A stretch of 64,000 nucleotides of DNA, from NCBI GenBank assembly GCA_028571325.1, contig CP116767.1:1145150-1209149 (forward strand), read 5' to 3'. The notes below the pieces were generated by a model, which saw nothing but the letters and a program-made list of their open reading frames with translations, was not told the DNA's origin and ran no database searches. Below are positions 35,719 through 44,885 of this stretch, piece by piece. Numbering within the stretch: position 1 is the stretch's first letter; each line of letters begins with the position of its first letter. Made by a program: the position numbers and the translations under genes. Origin of the DNA: Wolbachia endosymbiont of Ctenocephalides felis wCfeF (lineage in GTDB: Bacteria > Pseudomonadota > Alphaproteobacteria > Rickettsiales > Anaplasmataceae).

Positions 35719-36212
35719 ATATTTCTTGTAATATCACGTTCAAAGAACTTTTCAAACACTTCCTCAACCTCATAATTAACAAGATTCCCTATTATCCTTG
35801 AAGCCTCTGGTTCCAATGGTAGTTTTATTTCCTTTATCGGTAATGCTGCTCTCCCTTCACGTTTAAAAGCTCCTTTATAATCTCTTGGCATTGTTGCGCT
35901 AAATGCTCCAATAAACTCATGTTTTCCTACTTTCGTACCTCTCCTTGTTTGTCTCACTTTACCAATTAATGAAGTTCTGACGTCATACAGATTCGCTCTA
36001 ATTAATACGTTCAACCTGCTTGTCTTTGCTTTAAAGATTCGTAGCCTTTTTCTCACTAACATCGATTTTATTCTCTTTTCTTCGCTAATTTCCTTAGCAG
36101 CTTGGGATTTTAGCCATAGCGTTGTTTTATTCAGTGCTTTTGCTACTACTAATTTGATTTGAGCTTCTTTTCCTCTGATATCACTTATTACCTGATTTAT
36201 ATTATGAAACAC
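35715..36212 (-). CDS. Minor tail protein Z-like (gpZ)
   Basis: A 165-aa basic protein. ALNKTTLWLKSQAAKEISEE and VRKRLRIFKAKTSRLNVLI fit the lambda GPZ / Mu-type tail completion family, which joins head and tail. It overlaps the neighbour at 36202 by 11 bp. The assignment rests on the N-terminal helical motif and gene order. Confidence 0.75.
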   Translation of the reverse strand: MFHNINQVISDIRGKEAQIKLVVAKALNKTTLWLKSQAAKEISEEKRIKSMLVRKRLRIFKAKTSRLNVLIRANLYDVRTSLIGKVRQTRRGTKVGKHEFIGAFSATMPRDYKGAFKREGRAALPIKEIKLPLEPEASRIIGNLVNYEVEEVFEKFFERDITRNI

Positions 36213-36525
36213 TTCCTTCTCCTACGGCTTGAATCTTCCATATTTCACTTGAAGAATCTTTTAACGGCGGTTCAAAAATCTTATAGAATCTTTTTTCAAT
36301 CTTGATATAATCACCTATGCTAAAGGAAGTAACGTCCTCACTGCGTATCTCTATTGAGGCAATTTGCTGAGTTAATGCTCCATCTGCACCTAGAGAGTAC
36401 GTAGTCTCAGGACGTTTTATTAGCACTTTTATTCTACGAATACCCTCCTTATTTCGATTACAATATATGGCTTCCACTCCTAGATGCTCAAAACAATCTT
36501 CTAATAATCTCCCTATATTCATCAA
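36202..36525 (-). CDS. Head-tail attachment protein, lambda FII-like
   Basis: A 107-aa protein. Its small beta barrel (IASIEIRSEDVTSFSIGDYI, KRFYKIFEPPLKDSSSEIWK) and its position immediately after the major capsid gene (4-bp overlap) fit head-tail joining proteins such as lambda FII. There is no catalytic motif. Confidence 0.6.
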   Translation of the reverse strand: MMNIGRLLEDCFEHLGVEAIYCNRNKEGIRRIKVLIKRPETTYSLGADGALTQQIASIEIRSEDVTSFSIGDYIKIEKRFYKIFEPPLKDSSSEIWKIQAVGEGSVS

Positions 36526-37526
36526 CTAGAACTAATTTTTACCAAAACTGCCGGGCGGTGGCACATTGGCAGAGGGTTCGACTGTGTATGCAAATCAGTC
36601 CCTCTATCAAACCTCCTTGGCTCTTGTTTTGCATATAGTGGCTGTCCAAGAGTATTTACTGTCTCATTAAAGTCTGCTGGTGCAAAATATGTTGTAAATG
36701 TGCTCGCTGTTCCTAGTGGAAAACAGTGCCCTGTATCTCTTTCTATAAATCTTCTTACGGTTCCTTCAGGGTCAGTTGCTTGCCCTCTATATTCCTCAAA
36801 CGTTATGCCACAAAATGTAAACCCTGACCTCATATCATTTCTTAGCGCTGCTCCTTCTTGCCATCTCTCATATGCCTCTTTCACCTTACTATGGGAAGTT
36901 AATGCATCAAAAAACTCAGGGCTTACCAGTGCATGAATTCCCGTCATATATTCACCACTTAAGTTATCCTCAATATGTCGCAATACCTCCAAGCACTTAC
37001 GCTTTACATCAGTTGTTGCTGTTCCAAGGGCAAAATTTACTACTTTTGGTGTTATTTCAAATTCGTTGTACAGATTTAATAATTCTGACCCATCAGCATC
37101 TAAAATTATTCCTTTTAGCGCTCCCATTCGCAAATGCTCTAATGTTATTGCGTGTTTGTTTCTCATTAGCTGTAAATGGTCAGTTATTACGTCTGCCAGC
37201 GCTTTCAGTTCACTTTCTGATCCAAATGCCCTTATTCCCTGTACTTCTTCTGGCAGCACTACATCATCATGTGGAATGTGCGGAATCGTAAATGTTCTTA
37301 CCTTTCTTTTTCCTCTTTTTCCTACTGTTGCTGGTGCTCCGGGTACTTGCGTTGGCAGTAAACTTAACACTCCGTTGTGTTCTTCTATCGTAATATGTCT
37401 AAATCTTACTGACCTACTTGGAAACAAATTTAAATTTTCAACTCGTCCATAATTTATCGGCAATATATTCATCGCATTTGTTAGTGCCGTCATGCTAAAT
37501 GCTGTATTTGTAAATGGATTTTGCAT
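36522..37526 (-). CDS. Major capsid protein E (lambda gpE family)
   Basis: A 334-aa protein. The start ATG 37526 (MQNPFTNTAFSM) follows a strong GGGGG ribosome site; the upstream in-frame extension to 37601 overlaps the decoration gene and lacks a site. Matching blocks are VRFRHITIEEHNGVLSLLPT, RTFTIPHIPHDDVVLPEEVQ, KHAITLEHLRMGALKGIILD and ALVSPEFFDALTSHSKVKEA. It forms the icosahedral shell with HK97-type fold. Confidence 0.95.
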   Translation of the reverse strand: MQNPFTNTAFSMTALTNAMNILPINYGRVENLNLFPSRSVRFRHITIEEHNGVLSLLPTQVPGAPATVGKRGKRKVRTFTIPHIPHDDVVLPEEVQGIRAFGSESELKALADVITDHLQLMRNKHAITLEHLRMGALKGIILDADGSELLNLYNEFEITPKVVNFALGTATTDVKRKCLEVLRHIEDNLSGEYMTGIHALVSPEFFDALTSHSKVKEAYERWQEGAALRNDMRSGFTFCGITFEEYRGQATDPEGTVRRFIERDTGHCFPLGTASTFTTYFAPADFNETVNTLGQPLYAKQEPRRFDRGTDLHTQSNPLPMCHRPAVLVKISSS

Positions 37527-37563
37527 TTTTTCTTTTCCCCCTTTTGTATTTTTAATAGTTTTT

Positions 37564-37935
37564 TTAAGCTCCCTTGCGGATAATGATCCCTCGTGCTTCA
37601 AGTTGCTTTATTGCTGCAGCTTTCTGCTCTTCAGTGATATTTGCTGGCCACACAACTGCATGATCTGCTAGTATTGCACCACGAGTAATAATTACTGCTT
37701 TGGCATTTTCTGTCGCATTTACATCACTTACTATTGCACCTATTGCTGTTTGTGTGCCATCTGTTCCAGCAGGATTAAGTACTCTAATAAAACCATCTTC
37801 CGTCTTTTTGGCAACTACTGCACCAAGCTTAAGATTTTGACCTTTTGCTACTGTTATTTGGTCTCTTGAATATAGATTGGACACTTCATATTTCAGAAGA
37901 TCGCCTAAATTATTTCCTTCAGTTATACTTATCAT
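37564..37935 (-). CDS. Head decoration protein D (HDPD family)
   Basis: A 123-aa protein. The conserved LGAVVAKKTEDG, VLNPAGTDGTQTAIGAIVSD and GAILADHAVVWP fit lambda gpD-type trimeric decoration proteins that stabilise the expanded head. It directly precedes the capsid gene in transcription order. Confidence 0.92.
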   Translation of the reverse strand: MISITEGNNLGDLLKYEVSNLYSRDQITVAKGQNLKLGAVVAKKTEDGFIRVLNPAGTDGTQTAIGAIVSDVNATENAKAVIITRGAILADHAVVWPANITEEQKAAAIKQLEARGIIIRKGA

Positions 37936-38076
37936 GTCTTTTTCTCTCCTTTTTTTATTTTTTTACCGCCGTGTTTATAACTGCTATACACCACGGTTAT
38001 TACCTTATAATTAGCCATTATGGCGCATTTTGAACACTTGTTTACCACAGAACACTATATACGGCGGTTATAAAAT
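37936..38076. other. Structured intergenic region between capsid protease and decoration genes
   Basis: 141 bp, unusually long for this packed operon. An inverted 8-mer (ACCGCCGT near 37963 with ACGGCGGT near 38063) brackets it, and GCCATTATGGC (38014-38024) sits inside. The dyad could form a transcript structure or be a regulatory site. Confidence 0.45.
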
Positions 38077-39105
38077 TTAAATGCACCGACTTTTCGCTAC
38101 CTGCATCATCAAATCTTCCTGCGAATTCTGTGGTATTGCACTCAGTATCTCTGTCTTTTTCGTTCTCTCTGCAAGTAATTCCATTAAAACTTCCCTAGCT
38201 TGCTCAACACTTACGCCCTGCTCAATAAATTCTCCTATCTTTTCTGGCATCTTTGATACATTACATAATCTTATTATCTCTAAAATTTCTCTACGACAGT
38301 TCTCGTAGCCTTCCTCAGTTAACTCATTAGTTGTCATACTAACACTCCTATGATTATTGATAAATTCAAAAAATGTTGTAACTCCATCTGCTAGACCTAT
38401 TTCTACTGCTTTCTCCCCAAAATATAGACCTGCTTCCGTTGATTTGATTGCTTCTATAGAAAGGCTTCGATTACGTGCTATTAGCTCAACCAGCATTCCA
38501 TACAAACGATTCACTTCGCTTTTTAGGTTTTCTAAACTTTCAGAAGTTATTGGCTCATGTGGGTTTAAATCATTCTTTCGACTACCAGCAAAGATTGTGC
38601 TGTACTTAATACCTTGTTTTTCGTCAAACCCACTTTGATCTATATGACTTGCTATTACTCCAATACTGCCAACACCAGAAGTGCGGGTGAGAAAAATCTT
38701 TTCAGCGCTAGAAGCTATAGCATATGCAGCAGAATATGCATCATCATTTGCTATTGCTATTATCCTCTTTTTTCCTCTTGCACTATAGATAAAATCAGCT
38801 AGGTCAAATACACCGTTTACTTCCCCTCCTGGACTGTCTATGTCAAGTAGAATCGTCTCTATGCTTTTATCTTCTAAAGCACTCTCTATCTCTTCATGAA
38901 TATTTTCATACGAAGTCATGTCTAAAATATGATCAAAAGCTTCTGTTTTTTTTGTCAAAACTCCATAAATACGTATTATTGCTATTCCTTTTGGGTTTAT
39001 ATGAAAATACTTTGAGTTCTTAAAGATAGGTTGTTTGCTGTTATATAATGATAGTAGTTCAAAGCTTCTTCTCTCTACCATTATTGGCTTATTTATCCAC
39101 ATCAC
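38077..39105 (-). CDS. S49 family capsid maturation protease (minor capsid protein C)
   Basis: A 342-aa protein of the SppA/ClpP-like S49 family. The substrate loop is LLDIDSPGGEVNG. The nucleophile serine lies in AYSAAYAIASSA. The catalytic lysine follows in FAGSRKNDLNPH after GSIGVIASHIDQSG. It cleaves scaffold during head assembly; in lambda-like phages the scaffold is encoded in the same frame's C-terminal part (about residues 250-342 here, helical). It overlaps the portal stop by 4 bp (ATGA). Confidence 0.93.
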   Translation of the reverse strand: MMWINKPIMVERRSFELLSLYNSKQPIFKNSKYFHINPKGIAIIRIYGVLTKKTEAFDHILDMTSYENIHEEIESALEDKSIETILLDIDSPGGEVNGVFDLADFIYSARGKKRIIAIANDDAYSAAYAIASSAEKIFLTRTSGVGSIGVIASHIDQSGFDEKQGIKYSTIFAGSRKNDLNPHEPITSESLENLKSEVNRLYGMLVELIARNRSLSIEAIKSTEAGLYFGEKAVEIGLADGVTTFFEFINNHRSVSMTTNELTEEGYENCRREILEIIRLCNVSKMPEKIGEFIEQGVSVEQAREVLMELLAERTKKTEILSAIPQNSQEDLMMQVAKSRCI

Positions 39106-40163
39106 CTTCCTTCCCTTTTATGGTTAATGTCAGAATCGAAACAAAGTCCAAAAGAATTAGCACGCTTTTGATCTTCTGCTATTTCTTGGTCAATTTCTTC
39201 TACATCATAACCCATTTCTGATACTACTTCCGATCGACTCTTAAATCCATTCCTTACTGCCATTTGCTGTGCTTGCTGATCTTTCAGTGGATCCACCCAA
39301 TCAAATCCCTGTGGTATCCATTTTACTTCTTCTTTCGCTGCTTTTACTACTTTTTCATCTATACTCAGTTCTCCACAAAGTACTGCTAACTCTAGCCATC
39401 TATCCCATACTGGCCTGCAAAATTGAAATACTATAATGTTGTGTTGCAGCATAGCACATCGACGACGAAACTCTATTAATCCAGCTCTGATTGATGAATA
39501 ATTAACGCCTGTCAAATCTCCTGTTAGCTGCTCATATGTTATTCCTGTACCTATTGCTATTGCCCTCAGTTGCTGTCTCATGAATGCTTCATAGCTTCCC
39601 CCAACATCAGACGGCTCTGAAAATTTTATGTCTTCTCCTGGGTCTAAAAGCTGCATTGTTCCTGGCTCTAAACCTGATAATGCTACTCCTTGCTCATTTG
39701 CTTGCGCCTCACCTAAAATATTTGCCTCAGGATCAAGTCTCGTAATAAATCCAGCAAACATCGCTGCAGTTTTCTTTCTCACCAGCTCTGCATCATCATA
39801 TTGATCAAGCTCATAAAGCTTCAGCAGTATATTAGAAAGCCAAGGCTCCCCTCTGATTTGCCCAGGTCTTAAAGGTCTATAAATATGTAAAACATCATTT
39901 GCTGGTACTCTCACTGATTCACCAAACGAGCCTTCTCCTGGATGTTCTCTAAATAAGTAATATGCTTCTCTTTGCCCAAGTCTATTGAACTCAATCCCGT
40001 TTCTTATTACATTACCATTTCCTAAAGTTTGATTTGTTTTATTGTCTAAATGTTCAGACTCAAGTACTTGCAGTTGTAATGGTACAGAAAATCTATCTTC
40101 CAGCTTTCTCGTTCTTAAACGTACAAAACATTCTCCTCCCTCTATCATACTTCTGCATACTAG
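39102..40163 (-). pseudogene. Portal protein (lambda family), C-terminal part, split by IS110
   Basis: Codons 119-472 of the portal gene. It contains VCRSMIEGGECFVRL, VRVPANDVLHIYRPLRPGQI, RGEPWLSN, AMFAGFITRL and YSSIRAGLIEFRRRC, typical of lambda gpB-like portals. It is separated from its N-terminus by an IS110 element. Joining 41785 to 40163 restores a 471-aa protein in frame. It has no start of its own here. The portal is the dodecameric DNA gate, essential for packaging. Confidence 0.9.
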
Positions 40164-40434
40164 CAACGAACAGACAAAGTCTGTTAAACCCTGAAAGAAA
40201 CTCCACTACTTCTGTTTTTAGCAGTCTTGAAGTATAATTTTGTGGAAGCGCTTTTGCAGTTATAACCGACCAGCACAATGGTGCCTTAAGTGCCCGTATA
40301 CAAGCATGGTTTTGGAAGGAACGGTTAAACCATTGATGGAGTCCTTGTAGACTACCTCGTTTAGAAGATTGTATAATCTAACCGCTCCAAGCTAAAGTGC
40401 TTCTACATTATAAATTATATAGGGGGAACTTGAT
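40164..40434 (+). ncRNA. Candidate bridge RNA region of IS110 (left end)
   Basis: Noncoding left end, identical in all four copies. It contains a stem ATGGTTT/AAACCAT (40306-40312 with 40327-40333) enclosing a loop. It also contains TTAGAAG (40361-40367), identical to the element's right terminus, and 9 bases on CTAAC (40377-40381), complementary to GTTAG of that terminus. These look like donor-guide segments. The RNA itself is inferred from the IS110/IS621 bridge RNA model. Confidence 0.55.
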
Positions 40435-41781
40435 ATGGCAAAAATAAAAAGTAAATTAGAAGTAATGAATCCTGATGCAGCGGGAATAGATGTCGGTTCA
40501 TCTGTACATTATGTATGTGTACCAGAAGGAAGAGATGAACAACGCATTCAGAAATTTGGCTGCTTCACTAAAGACCTTCATAATTTAGCACGATGGTTGA
40601 AAAAGTGTAAAGTTACAACTGTAGCTATGGAATCAACAGGAGTGTATTGGATAGCATTATTTCAAATACTTGAGTCATATGAACTTGAGGTAAAGTTGGT
40701 AAATGCAAGGCATGTAAAGAATGTACCCGGTAGGAAGTCTGACGTTCAAGATTGTCAATGGCTCCAACAGTTGCACAGCTATGGATTGCTTCATGGATCA
40801 TTTAGGCCGGATAATCAGATGTGTGTATTGCGTAGTTACGTGCGGCAACGTAAAAATCTTACTGAAAGTGCATCTACACATGTTCTGCGTATGCAAAAGG
40901 CGTTAATTCAAATGAATGTTCAACTGCATAAAGTCATAAGAGATATTACTGGGGTAACTGGTATGAAAATTATCAAGGCTATAATTGAAGGCGAAAGAGA
41001 TCCTGAAAAATTGGCCGAATTCAGGGATGCGCGAATAAAAAATGATCAGTCTACTATAGCAAAAGCGTTAGCTGGTGACTACAGAGAGGAACACTTATTC
41101 ACGCTAAAGCAAGAATTTGAACTATATAATATTTATCAAGAAAAAATAGCAGAATGTGATAGAAATATTGAGGCCTATTACAAAACGTTTGAAACAAAAT
41201 CTGGCGAAAGTAAACAGCCGAGTAAGGAAAAGAATAAGAATAGCAAAAGTAAGCCAAACTTTGCTTTGCATGAGGAACTGCACCGAATAACTGGTATGGA
41301 TTTCACTAAAGTTCCAGGACTTGATGTAGTAACCATACAAACAATAATTTCAGAAACAGGTATAAACCCAAATAGATGGCGGACAGAAAAACACTTTTCA
41401 TCGTGGTTAGGACTCAGCCCTGCTAATAAAATCACAGGGGAAAAAGTGTTTAGTACAAGAACGCGTAAAGTCATTAATCGTGCTGCGAATGCGTTTCGAA
41501 TGGCTGCTCACTGTGTGTCAAGAAGCAACAGTGGAATAGGTGCATATTGTAGAAGATTAAAGAAACGGCTAGGGGCACCAAAAGCGATTACTGCTACGGC
41601 AAGGAAATTGGCATGTATCTTCTACAGTATGTTAAAGTATGGACAAGAGTATGTTGAGAGAGGGATTGACTACTATGAGAAACTGTATAAGGAGAGAGTA
41701 TTGAAGAATTTAAGCAAAAAGGCCAGTGAACTTGGTTATACTTTAATAAAAAAACAGGAACTAATAGAGGGAGTTTGTTAG
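40435..41781 (+). CDS. IS110 transposase (DEDD/serine recombinase)
   Basis: A 448-aa protein. The N-terminal RuvC-like domain carries the DEDD set: Asp19 (GIDVG), Glu66 (AMESTG), Asp103 and Asp106 (KSDVQDCQW). A helical coiled-coil linker and a Lys/Ser-rich stretch (about 255-275) follow. The C-terminal Tnp domain holds ITGMDFTKVPGL, WLGLSP and the serine motif RSNSGIGAYCRR (about 363-374), the expected nucleophile region. Start ATG 40435 follows AGGGGGAA. The stop TAG lies 3 bp from the element end. It is intact and very likely active. Confidence 0.95.
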   Translation: MAKIKSKLEVMNPDAAGIDVGSSVHYVCVPEGRDEQRIQKFGCFTKDLHNLARWLKKCKVTTVAMESTGVYWIALFQILESYELEVKLVNARHVKNVPGRKSDVQDCQWLQQLHSYGLLHGSFRPDNQMCVLRSYVRQRKNLTESASTHVLRMQKALIQMNVQLHKVIRDITGVTGMKIIKAIIEGERDPEKLAEFRDARIKNDQSTIAKALAGDYREEHLFTLKQEFELYNIYQEKIAECDRNIEAYYKTFETKSGESKQPSKEKNKNSKSKPNFALHEELHRITGMDFTKVPGLDVVTIQTIISETGINPNRWRTEKHFSSWLGLSPANKITGEKVFSTRTRKVINRAANAFRMAAHCVSRSNSGIGAYCRRLKKRLGAPKAITATARKLACIFYSMLKYGQEYVERGIDYYEKLYKERVLKNLSKKASELGYTLIKKQELIEGVC

Positions 41782-41784
41782 AAG

Positions 41785-42138
41785 AGCTTGTAATCCATAA
41801 AAATCACTTATTCCACAGCTATCTGCTTCATCTGTCCATTTTAGCCATAATTCTTGCACCTTCTTTCGAAATTCTCCATCTCTTGCTTTTGATTGTGGTT
41901 TTATTCCTGTTCCAATAGAGTTACTCACTATGGTATCAATAATATTTGCTGCATATGGATTTTTTCTTACCATATCACGTGATCTACTACGTAAAGTTTC
42001 AAGGTTTTGAGACAACAAATTGTTTATACTTCCTAACTCTGGTTGAAAGTGAAAAAATCTTCTTCCTGAGCCTGACCCATCCCATGCAGAACTTTTGATT
42101 TTTGGCTTACTAAATAGTTGTTTTAAGGTCTTTAACAT
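41785..42138 (-). pseudogene. Portal protein (lambda family), N-terminal part, split by IS110
   Basis: Codons 1-118. It contains SAWDGSGSGRRFFHF, LRSRSRDMVRKNPYAANIID, VSNSIGTGIKPQ and WTDEADSCGISDFYGLQAL, the conserved N-terminal wing of lambda-type portals. The frame then enters the IS and stops within a few codons. Start ATG 42138 overlaps the end of the lysozyme gene; a TTG at 42150 is an alternative. Confidence 0.88.
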
Positions 42139-42845
42139 CCTGATAACCAAAAATTCTTTAACTCTTCTATTGTTCCATTAAATTTACTTCTATCACATGG
42201 TCCTATTCCTCTTACTGAATGCGGTTTAGTTCCCATTTGACCATTAGTGTATTGCCACAAAACCCACTTATTCCATCCTTTTGGTAGTTTAGACCATCTT
42301 ATTTTCCACAGTGGACACTTAGTTAAAATTGGTGTAGCAAAATCTTTTAGAAAATAAGCTCCTCCGCAAATCAATGGTAAGCGATTAGTTCTTTCTTGAA
42401 CTCTAGTCACAAAATCTTCCGCCTGTTTTGGTGTTATGTTTTCTCCATTTTTGTTTTCTTCTATATCTAGAGCAAGTAGAACTTCAGAACTATCGCCTAC
42501 TGTCTCTAAAAAATGCTCAGCTTGGTCTTTTCCGTTTTCTCCTACTCCAAAATGGTATGCACCATACAGAAGTCCTTCTTCTTCAGCAATTTTTCTTCTC
42601 TCTGCGTACTTTAGATCTACAAATTTTAATCCTTGAGTTGCCTTATGTACTACACCCAATATTCCATCTTCTTTGACTAGCTTAAAATTTACATCTGCAT
42701 TCCAATGTGATAGGTCTACTACTGCATTCGCATATACTTTATTTGATAAATCAGCTATTTTCTTACATTTCTCTTCTTTTTCTAATACACCACTATTGAC
42801 TATTACATACTTTAATTGTTTCAGAAAATTTTGATATTCTCTCAT
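42132..42845 (-). CDS. GH25 family lysozyme (endolysin)
   Basis: A 237-aa protein with the GH25 muramidase layout: VVDLSHWNADVNF (first catalytic Asp), LGVVHKATQGLKFVD, AYHFGVGENGKDQAEHFL, LLALDIEEN (catalytic Asp/Glu) and WVLWQYTNGQ. It cleaves peptidoglycan glycan strands. There is no signal peptide; the N-terminus is a charged helix, so release would need a holin or host route. It is embedded between gpW and portal with 4-bp and 7-bp overlaps. Confidence 0.93.
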   Translation of the reverse strand: MREYQNFLKQLKYVIVNSGVLEKEEKCKKIADLSNKVYANAVVDLSHWNADVNFKLVKEDGILGVVHKATQGLKFVDLKYAERRKIAEEEGLLYGAYHFGVGENGKDQAEHFLETVGDSSEVLLALDIEENKNGENITPKQAEDFVTRVQERTNRLPLICGGAYFLKDFATPILTKCPLWKIRWSKLPKGWNKWVLWQYTNGQMGTKPHSVRGIGPCDRSKFNGTIEELKNFWLSGC

Positions 42846-43066
42846 ATAATTCCCTTATTAGTAGCAAAAACAATTTTCCTCTTTGGCTCCACTCCAGCAA
42901 TCTTTAGTTCACCTTTGATGCGTTGTCTTAAGCTTAGTAAATCATTTATCTGAACTTCAGCATATCTCACAACATGGTCACCATATGCAATTGATACTAC
43001 TCGCTCTCCGTTTTGCAGCTTCTTTATCGCTTCTTCGACTTGAACTAAATACTCTTCGTTATACAT
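42842..43066 (-). CDS. Head-tail joining protein gpW (lambda W family)
   Basis: A 74-aa protein. Its helix-strand-helix layout (YLVQVEEAIKKLQNGERVVS, VRYAEVQINDLLSLRQRIK) matches the lambda gpW neck protein, which completes the portal vertex. It is translationally coupled by 8-bp overlap to the terminase gene. Confidence 0.88.
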   Translation of the reverse strand: MYNEEYLVQVEEAIKKLQNGERVVSIAYGDHVVRYAEVQINDLLSLRQRIKGELKIAGVEPKRKIVFATNKGII

Positions 43067-44885
43067 TTTCCAACCACTTACTCTGTCTTAATTTTTTAGG
43101 CTTTTTGCTTTCCATTTTTCCACTTAAACTATTCCATTTACTCTCTGGCCATCTGTCTACTCCCAGTGCTATCGATGCTGCTCTTGCGTAAATTCGGCAA
43201 TCTAGTACTTCATTTCTTTCTCTTACCTTTTGCCACTCTTGTTTAGTGTATCCTTTCACTACCTTGCTGACTAATTGCTCTGCCGTTAGCTGCTTAAAAT
43301 ATTCAGGTGCATACTCAGGAAAATGACAATACCCTGGCGGTGTTTCTTCACCTTCTTTTAAAATATTAAGTAATTGAAAAAGCTCTGACTTTAATATCGA
43401 TACTCCAACTGGCCAGAGCTTTATTCCTCTTTTCAGCTTTTGACCACCAACTGTTATATCTACTCTACTTGGGCTGCTAAGTGGCACTAGTGCTTTATTT
43501 ACACCTTTCACTGCCATTACTCTTCCAGATCCTTGATGACCTCTTACCCAGTTGTATACTTCTTGTGTCGCATACCCGGCATCAACCGCCATCATACTTA
43601 TCATATATTCAAGCCCATTTTCACCAATAAAATGATGATTTAACAGCTCTGAAAGCTTTTTCCATACTTCTCCACTTCCTGTATCTCCTTCAAATACTCG
43701 GTAGTCTATTGACCAACTTTCACGGCTTTTTCCCCAGGCTACAACTTCTACTTCTAAACGATCTTTTTGGACATCTACTCCTGCAGTAAGTACCACTTCT
43801 CTCCTTGGTACTGTGCCAATCTGAAAAAATTCTCTTCTGTTAAATAATTGCTTCCAATCTGGTACTTCTCCTTTATCTACCCAGGTTTCTCCAAGTGTAG
43901 TATTTATCCAAACCTTCAGTAATTGTTCACTTTCTTTTGCATGGAGAAAATCTTCTACTGCTTGTTGCCAGCTATACCAGCCAACTGGACTATAAAGACT
44001 TGAAAGATGAAATCCTTTTTTCTCACCCTTTACTCTATTAGTAGGCCTCCATTCTCCACGGTTTAGCATCTCTGTCTTTTGATGATTTTCTATCTTTTCA
44101 CCACATTCTATACATATATAGTGTGCTGTACTTGGATTTTTATCTTCCCATTTTATTTGTGACCATTTTAGAACTTGATAGTAATTACAATACGGACAGG
44201 GAACAAAAAAATATCTCTTATCTGTTGCTTCAAATTCTTTCTCAATTCTGCTTATTCCATGAATCGTTGGTGTTGATACTAAAAAAATCTTTCTCCGTGC
44301 AAATGTATTAGTTCGAGCAATACTAAGCAGTACTGGATCTCCTTCTCCTCCTGAATCTCCTGGATAGGCATCTATTTCATCAAGAAAGAGATATTTTACT
44401 GGCATAGACCTCAGTCCTACACTGCTGTTTGCTCCAGTTATTACTACTATTCCACCTGGAAATTCCTTACTTTGTACAGTATTGCCTGAATCTCTTGACC
44501 TTGGGTCTTTTACTTTACTTTTTAAGCATGGTGTACTCTCTATTAACGGCGCAAACCTTCCCTTTGACCAACGCTTTCCCATTTCAACTGTTGGCTGTAC
44601 TACTAGCATTGGTCCTGGTGTTTGATCGATAATGTAGCCAATCCAATTGTTACCAGCTTCTGTTCCCCCAATCTGCGCTCCTTTCATGAATACTACTTTT
44701 TCTGCTGGTGAGGACGGAGAAAGTGAATCCATGATCTCTTTTAAATAAGGAGTTCTCTCTGTTCTCCATTTTCCTGGCTCTGATGCTGCAGTTGGCGCTA
44801 AAACTCGATACTCATTCGCCCACTCTGATACTTTAAGCTGGGGATCTGGTCTTAAACCTTCAGAAAATGATGTGGCGTATATCAT
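43059..44885 (-). CDS. Terminase large subunit (GpA family)
   Basis: A 608-aa protein of the lambda gpA family. N-terminal LKVSEWANEYRVLAPTAASE, the ATPase segment with VVFMKGAQIGGTEAGNNW (Walker A-like) and KYLFLDEIDAYPGD (Walker B) are present. A zinc-type CPYCNYY/CIECGEK region follows. The C-terminal nuclease carries TAGVDVQKDRLEVEVVAWG and MAVDAGYATQEVYNW. It powers DNA translocation and cuts concatemers. It overlaps the ankyrin gene upstream by 4 bp. Confidence 0.96.
   Translation of the reverse strand: MIYATSFSEGLRPDPQLKVSEWANEYRVLAPTAASEPGKWRTERTPYLKEIMDSLSPSSPAEKVVFMKGAQIGGTEAGNNWIGYIIDQTPGPMLVVQPTVEMGKRWSKGRFAPLIESTPCLKSKVKDPRSRDSGNTVQSKEFPGGIVVITGANSSVGLRSMPVKYLFLDEIDAYPGDSGGEGDPVLLSIARTNTFARRKIFLVSTPTIHGISRIEKEFEATDKRYFFVPCPYCNYYQVLKWSQIKWEDKNPSTAHYICIECGEKIENHQKTEMLNRGEWRPTNRVKGEKKGFHLSSLYSPVGWYSWQQAVEDFLHAKESEQLLKVWINTTLGETWVDKGEVPDWKQLFNRREFFQIGTVPRREVVLTAGVDVQKDRLEVEVVAWGKSRESWSIDYRVFEGDTGSGEVWKKLSELLNHHFIGENGLEYMISMMAVDAGYATQEVYNWVRGHQGSGRVMAVKGVNKALVPLSSPSRVDITVGGQKLKRGIKLWPVGVSILKSELFQLLNILKEGEETPPGYCHFPEYAPEYFKQLTAEQLVSKVVKGYTKQEWQKVRERNEVLDCRIYARAASIALGVDRWPESKWNSLSGKMESKKPKKLRQSKWLENV

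Larger units (their letters stand above)
40164..41784 (+). mobile_element. IS110-family insertion sequence, copy 1
   Basis: 1621 bp. The body starts just after an AG shared with the target and ends in TTAGAAG; the repeated AG (CT on the other strand) fits a two-base core. There are no long inverted repeats and no extended target duplication, typical of IS110. A perfect 7-bp hairpin (AACAGAC/GTCTGTT, 40169-40185) lies near the left end. 271 bp of noncoding DNA precede the transposase, as in the IS110 group. Three further near-identical copies lie at 50242, 51977 and 53710; copy 1 differs by one base near the right end (GAGGG against GAAGG). Confidence 0.93.

Noticed and set aside
40721-40906. 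61-aa plus-strand frame inside the IS110 transposase gene
   Set aside because: Out-of-frame shadow of the DEDD region; no independent coding character.
41178-41474. 98-aa minus-strand frame inside IS110, repeated in all four copies
   Set aside because: It is conserved only because the IS copies are identical; it lies antisense to the transposase and has no ribosome site or domain.
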